The notes under the pieces were generated by a model. The model saw only the letters and a program-made list of their open reading frames with translations. It did not search any database and was not told where the DNA came from. The position numbers and the translations under genes were made by a program. This document shows positions 36,402 to 43,805 of a stretch of 64,000 bases of DNA, one piece after another. How positions within the stretch are numbered: position 1 is the first letter of the stretch; each line of letters starts with the position of its first letter. This DNA comes from Mycobacterium gallinarum (lineage in GTDB: Bacteria > Actinomycetota > Actinomycetes > Mycobacteriales > Mycobacteriaceae), in contig NZ_AP022601.1 in assembly GCF_010726765.1 (NCBI RefSeq), positions 682,001 through 746,000 of the forward strand, read 5' to 3'.

Positions 36402-37474
36402 GCTACGGGGCAGAGGTTGTCGACCGGCTCACCGAATGGCTGCATACCCAGCTGCCCGGCACCGACGGTCTGCGGCTCGAGGGCCTTGATCGCGTGGAGT
36501 TCGGGCATTCGGCCGAAATGATGGTGTTGACGATCGTCTCGACCGCAGGACGGCGCGACGTCGTGATCCGGTTACGGCCGCCGGCCCCGGCGCTGCTCGA
36601 ACCCTATGACCTGGCAAAGCAATTCACGGTGCTGCGCGCGCTGGAGGGCTCGGCTGTCCGGGTACCCCGCGCGCTGTGGCTGGAAGATACCGGTGCCGTC
36701 CTGGGCCGGCCGTTCTTCGTCATGGAACGGATGCCGGGGACGGTGTACGAGTTGGAGGCGCCATCCGAACCCGAGGTGGACCCCGCCGGCGTCACGCGGA
36801 TGTGCTTGAGCATGGCAGAGCAACTGGCGGCGATCCACACGGTGAACGTCGCCGACGCCAGGCTGGATTCCCTGGCCGACGGCCTCAGTCACCTCGACCG
36901 CGAGATCGGACACTGGTCCGAGGAGATGCAACGGGTCAAACGCGGCACGCTGCCAGCGCTCGAGCGACTGCTGCACGAACTCAAGGCAAGTCAACCCGCG
37001 CCATCGACCGCCGTGACCCTCGTGCACGGCGACGCCAAGCCCGGAAACTTCGCTTTCGTCGGCGGCGAGGTCAGTGCGGTGTTCGATTGGGAACTGACCA
37101 CGATCGGCGACCCGATGACCGATATCGGTTACCTGGAGTTGTTGTGGTGCATGCCGGTAGGGATCCCAAGCCACCAGGCCGCACCGACCATCGACGACGT
37201 CGTCGCCCACTACGCGACCGCAAGCGGGCTGACGATCGCCAACCGGGAGTGGTATCGCGCCCTCAACGCCTTCAAGCTCGCCGTGATCAACCTGATCGGC
37301 TCCCGACTGTTCGACGACGGAGCCACCGATGACCAGCGCTTCATGCTGAACGCCTACGGCATACCGATGTTCACGCAGATGGGGCTCGCCGAACTGGGCG
37401 TCACCGAACCCCTCGACGACGGCCCGGTGCTACCCAGCGAGGAACGGATGAAGCAGGCGCGCGCGACGCACTGA
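36398..37474 (+). CDS. APH-fold kinase resembling the ACAD10/11 kinase domain (copy 2)
   Basis: 358 residues. The stretches VHGDAKPGNFAFVGG and VFDWELTTIGDPMTDIGYLELLW are the pattern found in the kinase domains of ACAD10/ACAD11 and bacterial LvaA-type proteins, which phosphorylate hydroxyacyl-CoA before phosphate elimination. The N-lobe has VVIRLRPP and FFVMERMPGTVYEL. ATG 36398 overlaps the preceding stop. It ends one base from the convergent kinase copy 3. I infer hydroxyacyl-CoA kinase activity. Confidence 0.87.
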   Translation: MSYGAEVVDRLTEWLHTQLPGTDGLRLEGLDRVEFGHSAEMMVLTIVSTAGRRDVVIRLRPPAPALLEPYDLAKQFTVLRALEGSAVRVPRALWLEDTGAVLGRPFFVMERMPGTVYELEAPSEPEVDPAGVTRMCLSMAEQLAAIHTVNVADARLDSLADGLSHLDREIGHWSEEMQRVKRGTLPALERLLHELKASQPAPSTAVTLVHGDAKPGNFAFVGGEVSAVFDWELTTIGDPMTDIGYLELLWCMPVGIPSHQAAPTIDDVVAHYATASGLTIANREWYRALNAFKLAVINLIGSRLFDDGATDDQRFMLNAYGIPMFTQMGLAELGVTEPLDDGPVLPSEERMKQARATH

Positions 37475-37475
37475 G

Positions 37476-38540
37476 CTACGTGATACCCAAACGTTGTTCC
37501 AGCAAGCCGACGGAGTCGAGGTCCTCGATCGCCTGCGTGGTACTGGCCATCGCGGTAAGCGACACGTCGATCGGCTGCCACTGCGACCCCATCGCGGCGG
37601 TGGAAGCGGCGGCTATCCACGAGTAAACCGCGAACAGTCGATATTGCTCGTGCGCGGTTGAGGCGTCGAGTTCGACGCCCCTGCGGGACAACGCGGATCG
37701 ATATCGGATGAGCAGCGCCTGCTCCTCGGCGCGCCGCGTCTCGATCGGCAGCGAATTGCACAGGAAGTAGGCGACATCGCGCACACCTGGCCCGCGGCCG
37801 ACGACAGCCCAATCGTAGAAGCCGGTCCGATCCCCGTCGACGAATAGATTCCCGCTGTGGGTGTCACCGTGGATGAGGGTGCGCTCACCCTCGCCGAACA
37901 AGGCGACGATGTCGAGCGATCGGGAGGCGTAGAGGTCGCCGAGACGGCGGAACACCGCGGGCATGTCGTCGGCGAACTGGTCAAGCGCGGACACGATGAA
38001 TTGCGCCCGGCGGGATGCTGTTTGGGCATCGGCCGGCTTGCGCTTCATGCCCGACGGGGTGCGCAGCCAGTTGAGGTCGCGACCCTGAAAGGCCGCGTGC
38101 AGAGTGGCGAGCTCGTCCATTGCCGATGCGGCGACCGCGATGATGTCGTCATCTTCAGGTGCGGGAAAGCGGCACCCCGAGGCGGTGAGATCCTCGAGCA
38201 CCATCACGAACGAGCCGTCGGATTCGTCGTAGCCGGCATGCCAGACCTTCGGTGACCGTACGGGGAGTTCGCCGCCGACTTCGGAGTAGAGCCGCGCTTC
38301 GGCTACCCCGAGACCGATCTGACGCAGAAATCTTCGCTGCTCTGCTGCGAAGGGCTGCAGCTTGACGAACACGGTGTCGGGCACGTCCGGCGACTCCGAT
38401 GATGACACGGTCAACCCGACGCGGGCGCGGCCGGTGGTTCCGGAATGCGCATCGAGGATGTCTACCGCATCGACGGGTGCGCCGAGGGCGTCGGTGAACC
38501 AGTCCGGCGTCAGCTCATCGACGCTCGACGGGATGTTCAC
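37476..38540 (-). CDS. APH-fold kinase / phosphotransferase (copy 3)
   Basis: 354 residues from GTG 38540, overlapping the TetR stop as GTGA. The catalytic loop is LIHGDTHSGNLFVDGDRTGFYDWAVVGRGPGVRDVAY, and the N-lobe has VFVKLQPFAAEQRRFLRQ and FVMVLEDLTASGCRFP. It is closest to copy 1 at 32896, both sharing V(V/M)LEDL and the TetR-kinase pairing. It is co-transcribed with TetR twin 2 from the dyad at 39095. The likely substrate is a hydroxylated intermediate rather than an antibiotic. Confidence 0.85.
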   Translation of the reverse strand: MNIPSSVDELTPDWFTDALGAPVDAVDILDAHSGTTGRARVGLTVSSSESPDVPDTVFVKLQPFAAEQRRFLRQIGLGVAEARLYSEVGGELPVRSPKVWHAGYDESDGSFVMVLEDLTASGCRFPAPEDDDIIAVAASAMDELATLHAAFQGRDLNWLRTPSGMKRKPADAQTASRRAQFIVSALDQFADDMPAVFRRLGDLYASRSLDIVALFGEGERTLIHGDTHSGNLFVDGDRTGFYDWAVVGRGPGVRDVAYFLCNSLPIETRRAEEQALLIRYRSALSRRGVELDASTAHEQYRLFAVYSWIAAASTAAMGSQWQPIDVSLTAMASTTQAIEDLDSVGLLEQRLGIT

Positions 38541-39085
38541 TGCCCGGTCTCGGGGGCATGGTGTTTGACGCGGGCGGCGTGCCGGAGCTGATTGAGGAAG
38601 TCGGCGTCGTCGTCGCTGTGCACGACGTAGTGCGAAATCGCCACGCGCACAGCCGTCGACACGGCCAGGCCGGGATCGGGGCCCGACGCGAGCCGTTCGA
38701 GCCGCTGCCGCATCAGCGGTATCACCCGCGACAGCCGTTTGATGACCTGTGCCGGTTCGATGTCGATCATGCGCAGCCCGGGGTAGGACTGCTGGTAGTC
38801 GACGATGACCCGCAATGCCGCATCGAGCTTTTCGCACGCGGGCAGATCAGCGGTGGCCTCGGACACCGCGGTCTCGTAGAACTGGCGTTCCCACACCACA
38901 AACGCCTCGAGTAGTTCCTTCTTGGATGCGAACCATCGGTAAAGCGTGGGTCGCGACACCCCGGCCTGCGAGGCGACCTCTGACAGGCTGAGCTTGGTCA
39001 TCCCGTTACGGCCCAGCACCTCCGCGGTGGCGGCGAGAATTCGTTGGCGCGTCGAGCTGTCGACCTCGACCCACGACTTCTCCAT
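38537..39085 (-). CDS. TetR family regulator (twin 2)
   Basis: 182 residues from ATG 39085, the same length as twin 1; ATG 39091 would add two residues. The 39085 start is 9 bases after the dyad on this strand, where transcription should begin. HTH text TKLSLSEVA and QAGVSRPTLYRWFASK equals twin 1, and the core (DAALRVIVDYQQSYPGLRMIDIEP) is closely alike. It therefore probably recognises the same dyads and represses its own operon with kinase copy 3. Confidence 0.9.
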   Translation of the reverse strand: MEKSWVEVDSSTRQRILAATAEVLGRNGMTKLSLSEVASQAGVSRPTLYRWFASKKELLEAFVVWERQFYETAVSEATADLPACEKLDAALRVIVDYQQSYPGLRMIDIEPAQVIKRLSRVIPLMRQRLERLASGPDPGLAVSTAVRVAISHYVVHSDDDADFLNQLRHAARVKHHAPETGQ

Positions 39086-39094
39086 CGGCATAGC

Positions 39095-39120
39095 TTTACA
39101 AATTTTTGGCGAAGTGTCAC
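39095..39120. promoter_or_regulatory. Repeated dyad operator/promoter, copy D (bidirectional)
   Basis: TTTACA-N14-TGTCAC. Plus strand: GCT follows and P450 GTG 39130 starts 9 bases on. Minus strand: TGTAAA-GCT, with TetR ATG 39085 also 9 bases on. Both mRNAs are predicted to be leaderless. Confidence 0.84.
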
Positions 39121-39129
39121 GCTAAATCT

Positions 39130-40383
39130 GTGACAGCCCCACCTGTGCAGGCGCGTGAGTACAGCCGGTTCGACATCACCTCGCAAGACTTCTGGAGTCG
39201 GCCCTTCGACGCGCGTGACGAAGTTTTCGCCGAGCTTCGTGCTGGTGACGGCCTCACCTGGCACCGACCCTTCGATTCGTTGTTTCCGATGGAGGAACCC
39301 GGTTTCTGGGCGTTGACACGTCGCGCCGATATCGCTTTCGTCAGTCAGCACCCCGAGCTGTTCACGTCGGCGCAGGGGGTGGCGCTGAATCCGATGCCTG
39401 CCGAGATCCAGCGCTTCGCATCGTTCTTCCTGAGCATGGATCCGCCGCAGCACACCGTGTACCGCAGGCTCATCAGCTCGGCGTTCACGCCGCGCAACGT
39501 CCGCCAGATCGAAGAGCAGATCCACCGCAACGCCGTCGCGATCGTCGACGAACTCGTCGGTGCCGGGAATGTCGACTTCGTTGCCGCCTGCTCTGCGCGG
39601 CTGCCGATGCTGACGATCATGGACATGCTCGGTGTGCCGACCGCCGACCAGCCGGAGGTGGCCTACGCCGCCGAGAAGCTGTTCGGCATGAGCGACGACG
39701 AGTACGCGACGGCCGAGGAGCGGGCGGAAGACCCGATTGCGCAAATCACCCTGCTGGCGAACACGGGTGTCGAGCTGGCGCAGTTCCGGCGCAAGAATCC
39801 CGGCGACGACCTGATGACGGGAATCGTCAACGCCGAGGTCGACGGCCACCGGCTGACCGACGAGGAGATCGGCGCATTCCTGATCCTGTTGGCGTCGGCC
39901 GGGAACGACACCACCAAACAGGCCACGACGCACGCGATGCTGGCCCTGACCGAGAACCCCGCCCAGCGGGACTGGCTGATGGCGGACTTCGACAGCCGGA
40001 TCGGTTCGGCCGTCGAAGAATTCGTCCGGTGGTCCTCACCGGTGCTGCAGTTCGCTCGTTTCGCGATCGAGGACACCGAGATCAACGGAGCGCCGGTACA
40101 GGCGGGCGACAAGGTCGGTCTGTTCTACTGTTCGGCCAACCGGGACGAAGCGGCCTTCTCCGATCCTGGAGTTTTCGATCTATCGCGGTCGCCCAACCCG
40201 CATCTCGGTTTCGGCGGCGGCGGACCACACTTCTGCCTCGGCAGCCAGCTGGCAAAGGCCGAGCTGCGAAACCTGTTCCGGGAGTTGCTGACCCGGTTGA
40301 CCACCGTCGAGTTCGGTGAGCCCGACTTGCTCTACAGCAATTTCGTACATGGCGTCAAACGCCTGCCTGCGTTCGTTCGTTAG
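39130..40383 (+). CDS. Cytochrome P450
   Basis: 417 residues from GTG 39130. The I-helix is LLASAGNDTTKQA (AGxDT type), the K-helix E-x2-R is EEFVRWSSPV, and the haem loop is FGGGGPHFCLG (Cys ~368). It resembles the steroid/terpene/fatty-acid-hydroxylating CYP125/CYP124-like mycobacterial group in general pattern. A [3Fe-4S]-type ferredoxin gene follows by 8 bases and is the likely electron donor. Expression should be controlled by dyad D. Confidence 0.93.
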   Translation: MTAPPVQAREYSRFDITSQDFWSRPFDARDEVFAELRAGDGLTWHRPFDSLFPMEEPGFWALTRRADIAFVSQHPELFTSAQGVALNPMPAEIQRFASFFLSMDPPQHTVYRRLISSAFTPRNVRQIEEQIHRNAVAIVDELVGAGNVDFVAACSARLPMLTIMDMLGVPTADQPEVAYAAEKLFGMSDDEYATAEERAEDPIAQITLLANTGVELAQFRRKNPGDDLMTGIVNAEVDGHRLTDEEIGAFLILLASAGNDTTKQATTHAMLALTENPAQRDWLMADFDSRIGSAVEEFVRWSSPVLQFARFAIEDTEINGAPVQAGDKVGLFYCSANRDEAAFSDPGVFDLSRSPNPHLGFGGGGPHFCLGSQLAKAELRNLFRELLTRLTTVEFGEPDLLYSNFVHGVKRLPAFVR

Positions 40384-40391
40384 GAGTCACC

Positions 40392-40583
40392 ATGCGGGTG
40401 GAAGTCGATCTGGACAAGTGCACCGGCCACGGCATCTGCGAATCGATCGCCGAGGACGTGTTCGAGGTGGCCGATGACGGCATCGTCGTGATCCACGACA
40501 ACGATCGGCCCGAATCCGACCGCGATCGGATGCAGCAGGCCGTGACCCAATGCCCCGTCGCGGCGCTGCGCCTGACCGACTGA
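40392..40583 (+). CDS. Small P450-partner ferredoxin, [3Fe-4S] type
   Basis: 63 residues. The cluster motif is CTGHGIC (C-x2-H-x2-C) plus QCPVAALRL. Histidine in place of the second cysteine points to a [3Fe-4S] or His-ligated cluster, common in actinobacterial P450 partners. It directly follows the P450 gene and should pass electrons to it and perhaps to the P450 at 43802. A ferredoxin reductase is not encoded here. Confidence 0.93.
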   Translation: MRVEVDLDKCTGHGICESIAEDVFEVADDGIVVIHDNDRPESDRDRMQQAVTQCPVAALRLTD

Positions 40584-40618
40584 GCCCATTTCGCCCGCTG
40601 TAGGTCTATGTTTGGCCA

Positions 40619-41398
40619 ATGAAGCCGAGTCGCCTCGCGGCCGTGCTGATCGCCGTCGGCCTGACAATCGGCCTGGCCGGATGCGGCGCGTTCAAGCAGT
40701 CGATCGACGAGATCAACTACGTGGCCGAGGCCGCTCCCGCTTTCTCGGTGGTCAATGTCGCACGACCGGACGCCGCACTGGCGAGTGGTGCGGTCGTCGA
40801 GCAGGCGGGGCACAGCGTTGTCAGGGTCATCAGCCTGGCCCACTCCTGCAACAAGGTCATGTCGGGTAGCGGTTTCGTAACCGCGCCGGGTCGGGTGATT
40901 ACCAGCGCGCATGTGGTAGCGGGTGGGGATCGCGTCAGCGTCTCGCTGGACGGTCAGGAACTCACCGCCATGGTGGTGATGTTCGACCCGCTCACCGATA
41001 TCTCCATCCTCGACGTTCCCGGTCTACAGGCGCCGCCGCTGGACTTCTCTCAAGACACCGCGCCAACTGGCACCGACGCCGTGGTGTTGGGGTATCCCGG
41101 TGGCGGACCGTTCGTCGCATATCCGGCGAGGGTTCGGGAAGTCGTCGAGATCAAGGTTTCAGACCTCTATCGGGTGCTGGCTTTGAGCCGCGAGGTCTAT
41201 GCAATTAGAGGCAGAGTCGGGCACGGCGATTCCGGCGGACCGCTGATCGACCGTGATGGACGGGTACTCGGCATGACTTTCGGTGCGGCGGTTCACGATC
41301 CGGAGATCGGCTTCGTACTCACCGCGAAGCTGATCTACCCACACGCCGTCGATTCCACGGCGATGGAGCCGGTTTCGACCGGCCCCTGTATCAACTGA
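40619..41398 (+). CDS. Trypsin-like serine protease lipoprotein
   Basis: 259 residues with a signal peptide and lipobox LAGC (Cys 22). The chymotrypsin-fold triad is H in SAHVVAGG, D in DPLTDISILDV and S in GHGDSGGPLIDRDG. Two further cysteines (AHSCNK and the C-terminal GPCIN) could form a disulfide, as in the MarP periplasmic protease domain. It would act outside the membrane. No dyad lies upstream, and the function does not obviously fit the catabolic cluster around it. Confidence 0.87.
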   Translation: MKPSRLAAVLIAVGLTIGLAGCGAFKQSIDEINYVAEAAPAFSVVNVARPDAALASGAVVEQAGHSVVRVISLAHSCNKVMSGSGFVTAPGRVITSAHVVAGGDRVSVSLDGQELTAMVVMFDPLTDISILDVPGLQAPPLDFSQDTAPTGTDAVVLGYPGGGPFVAYPARVREVVEIKVSDLYRVLALSREVYAIRGRVGHGDSGGPLIDRDGRVLGMTFGAAVHDPEIGFVLTAKLIYPHAVDSTAMEPVSTGPCIN

Positions 41399-41402
41399 CT
41401 GG

Positions 41403-42218
41403 TCAACGGCCCGGCATCGGCCGGACCAGCACCGACTCCTGAATCGCGCCGACGGGACCTGATACGTCGAACAGTGTGCCGATCGTCGTACCGATGCCGT
41501 CGGGGCCGTAGTTGGTCTCGGCGCGGATTCCGATCCACTCGCCCTCCGGAATCCGGTGTACATGCACGACCAGGTCGGTGTTCATGAACGTCCACTTCCG
41601 GATGTCGAGCTTGGTGCCGATGCCGTTGGCGTCGTCGGCGACCGCGAAGAGGCGCTCCAGCGCGGTCATGGACTCGCCCTTGACGAGGTCGACTTCCGGC
41701 CGGATCCAGGACTCGCCGGGCCCGTCGCTCATCGGCTGGGTCAGCCACCGCCAATCGAGGCTGTGCACATAGTTGCGGTCCCAGTCCTTCTTCATGTCGG
41801 GGCTGTGTGCCTCCGAGAGCGGCCGCAACGGTGGCGCAGACGTGCGAACGACGTCCGCGGTGTCGATCGTCTTCAGCCGCCACCCGCTCGCGCGTGCGAC
41901 CGCGCGGGGCTCACCGTCACGTCCGGGGGCCAGCATCTCGGCACTGACCAACTCGATCTGCTTGCCGGAGCGCTCGATTCGGGATCGCACCCACAGATCC
42001 CCTTCGGCAGGCACAGCGCCCAGCAGGTCGATCATCACTCGGCTCAGACGGGTGTCGTCGCGCGCCTCGCATTTCTCCAAGGCGCGCGCCAACAGCGCTG
42101 AAACCGGTGCGCCGTGCTGTATCTCGGCCGTCCACGTGCTGCGGACGAGGTCGGTCGCGGCGAACTTCTCGCCGAGCGGGTCGGTGGCATCGACCAGCTC
42201 GTAGTAGCAATCGCTCAC
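41403..42218 (-). CDS. Acyl-CoA thioesterase-like protein (double hot-dog)
   Basis: 271 residues from GTG 42218, overlapping the SMP-30 stop (GTGA). An N-terminal hot-dog (TWTAEIQHGAPVSALLARALE) is followed by a second one with WTFMNTDLVVHVHRIPEGEWIGIRAETNYGPDGIG, the pattern of mycobacterial TesB-like proteins. It may release free acids from CoA esters or relieve CoA trapping. It pairs with the lactonase gene and faces the protease gene convergently. Confidence 0.8.
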   Translation of the reverse strand: MSDCYYELVDATDPLGEKFAATDLVRSTWTAEIQHGAPVSALLARALEKCEARDDTRLSRVMIDLLGAVPAEGDLWVRSRIERSGKQIELVSAEMLAPGRDGEPRAVARASGWRLKTIDTADVVRTSAPPLRPLSEAHSPDMKKDWDRNYVHSLDWRWLTQPMSDGPGESWIRPEVDLVKGESMTALERLFAVADDANGIGTKLDIRKWTFMNTDLVVHVHRIPEGEWIGIRAETNYGPDGIGTTIGTLFDVSGPVGAIQESVLVRPMPGR

Positions 42219-43051
42219 GGCAGCCCGGCTCCCGGGATGTCCAGGGTCACCGCGTCGACGCGTGAGTCCTTGGTCCCGACCAGCCGCTGCGGATAGGCGT
42301 CCGTACTGGACAGCAGGAACAGCGTGCGCCGTTCCGGCCCTCCGAGTGTGCAGGCGATCGCGATGCGCTCGTCCATCTCGATCCGATCGGTGACGGCGCC
42401 GCCCTCCTCGATCCGCTCGAAGGCGTGGGCCAGTGTCATCGCCACCCACACCCCTCCCTCGGCATCGAGACAGATGCCGTCCGGCGGGCCGTCGAGCACG
42501 TCGGCGAATATCCTTCGGCCGCCCAGTGATCCGTCGGCCGCGACGGTGAACGCGGTCAGCCGCCGCCCGGTCGACTCGGCCACGATCAGCGTCGTGCGGT
42601 CCGCTGTGATCGCCATTCCGTTGGGGAAGTCGAGATTCTCGGCGACAACGGCGATCGAGCCGTCGGGATCGACCCGCACGATCACCCCGCCTTCCCGCGC
42701 CTGGGATCCGACGTAAGCGCGGCCCGCATCGTCGATCACCATGTCGCCGAGCGCCGCGGGAACGAGGTCGGCCAGTTCGGCGATCGGGTCGACGGTGTAC
42801 CCGTCATAGCGCAGCAGCCGGCGCTGCTCACCCGACACGATCAGCAGGGTGCCGTCGGGCCGGAATCCCAACCCCGATGGGTGATGGCCGGGCAGCGGGA
42901 GGGTGGTCAGGTCCCCACGCAGGTTGACGGTGTGCACCGCCTCACCCAGCATGTCGGAGAACCACAGCAATCCCTCGAACCACCGGGGGCCCTCGCCGAA
43001 ACAGAAACCTTTGGTCAGTGTCGTCAGGGTCTCGGCACCTTTACAAATCAC
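42215..43051 (-). CDS. SMP-30/gluconolactonase family lactonase
   Basis: About 278 residues from GTG 43051; the start is uncertain because this GTG lies inside dyad E, and a TTG at 43087 is also open. The six-bladed propeller pattern is clear: FCFGEGPRWFEGLLWFSDM (metal Glu), NLDFPNGMAIT (metal Asn) and DGPPDGICLDAEGGVWVAM (metal Asp). SMP-30 enzymes open lactone rings. With the Baeyer-Villiger monooxygenase at 47475 this suggests ketone to lactone to hydroxy acid. The thioesterase gene follows. Confidence 0.82.
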   Translation of the reverse strand: MICKGAETLTTLTKGFCFGEGPRWFEGLLWFSDMLGEAVHTVNLRGDLTTLPLPGHHPSGLGFRPDGTLLIVSGEQRRLLRYDGYTVDPIAELADLVPAALGDMVIDDAGRAYVGSQAREGGVIVRVDPDGSIAVVAENLDFPNGMAITADRTTLIVAESTGRRLTAFTVAADGSLGGRRIFADVLDGPPDGICLDAEGGVWVAMTLAHAFERIEEGGAVTDRIEMDERIAIACTLGGPERRTLFLLSSTDAYPQRLVGTKDSRVDAVTLDIPGAGLP

Positions 43052-43065
43052 GTCACAAGTGTCAC
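43040..43065. promoter_or_regulatory. Repeated dyad operator/promoter, copy E
   Basis: TTTACA-N14-TGTCAC followed by GCT. On the plus strand the predicted transcription start is GTG 43075. On the minus strand no start codon is 9 bases away, so control of the lactonase gene is less clear. Confidence 0.78.
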
Positions 43066-43074
43066 GCTCGCATG

Positions 43075-43104
43075 GTGCGACTGTCAACTAGGTGGCGGGT
43101 GTGA
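43075..43104 (+). CDS. Possible leaderless leader peptide (9 codons)
   Basis: GTG at the predicted transcription start of dyad E opens a nine-codon frame (MRLSTRWRV). Its stop TGA overlaps the GTG 43101 start of the next gene. Mycobacteria translate many such leaderless short frames and use four-base overlaps for coupling. An ATG at 43072 is in the same frame but upstream of the predicted start. There is no protein-level evidence. Confidence 0.35.
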   Translation: MRLSTRWRV

Positions 43105-43805
43105 AGAAGTTCTACGGCCACACGCTTCTGTATCTCCACGAGACGATTGCGCTGGGTGAAGGCCGAAGCGAGCAATTCACCGAGGTCTTCAGCGAGGTCT
43201 ACCACCCCATGATGGAGGCGCTCGGCGCGCGCCTTTTCGCGATGTGGGAGACCACGCCGTACAACGGTCACTGGCCCCAGGCGACGATCATCTGGGAGAT
43301 CGACGCGTTCGCCGACTACGCCCGCATCGGTAAAGCGCAGGCGTCCGGCGGCAGCCATGCCGATGCCGCGGCGACCTGGCGGACGTTCCTGTCCGAGATC
43401 CGAGCATCCGGTGAGGGCCGGATCATGTACGCCGGGAAGTTCAACAGGACACTCGCTCAGCTGGCGGATTCGAAGTTCTCGGCGGGTCTGGTGATCCAGG
43501 AGATCATGCAGACCAAGCCGGGTCGGCAGGACGACTACATCCGCGAACTCGAACGCCTCTACGTGCCGTGGTCGGAATCCACCGGAAAGCGATGGCTCGG
43601 GTCGTTCATCACGACGTTCAGATTCAACGAGGTCATTCACTATTGGGCGCTGGACGGCGACTGGGACTGCTTCGAGAACCACTACCCGTCGTGGAAGGAC
43701 AGCCCGCCCGCCGAGATCGTCACGTGGATGAGCGTCGCGCCCGCGCTGCGCGACGGTTGGGAGGACTCGATTCTGCAGGCGCTGCCCCCGTCGCCGCTGC
43801 AATGA
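43101..43805 (+). CDS. Unrecognised protein, possible NIPSNAP/ferredoxin-like-fold
   Basis: 234 residues from GTG 43101, or 237 from GTG 43092. No catalytic motif is recognised. Two similar halves, roughly 5-110 and 115-230, each have an FTEVF or RELERL helix and a W-rich strand (ATIIWEIDAFADY; EVIHYWALDGDWDCF). This suggests a duplicated alpha/beta barrel such as NIPSNAP or Dabb proteins. Its stop overlaps the P450 start (ATGA), making it the first full gene of a long operon (43101-49929). Function unknown. Confidence 0.7.
   Translation: MKKFYGHTLLYLHETIALGEGRSEQFTEVFSEVYHPMMEALGARLFAMWETTPYNGHWPQATIIWEIDAFADYARIGKAQASGGSHADAAATWRTFLSEIRASGEGRIMYAGKFNRTLAQLADSKFSAGLVIQEIMQTKPGRQDDYIRELERLYVPWSESTGKRWLGSFITTFRFNEVIHYWALDGDWDCFENHYPSWKDSPPAEIVTWMSVAPALRDGWEDSILQALPPSPLQ

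Noticed and set aside
32896..38540. Aminoglycoside resistance genes (three APH-fold proteins)
   Set aside because: The catalytic loop is shared by many kinases. The catabolic neighbours, shared operator and ACAD10/11-like motif of the middle copy argue for metabolic kinases.
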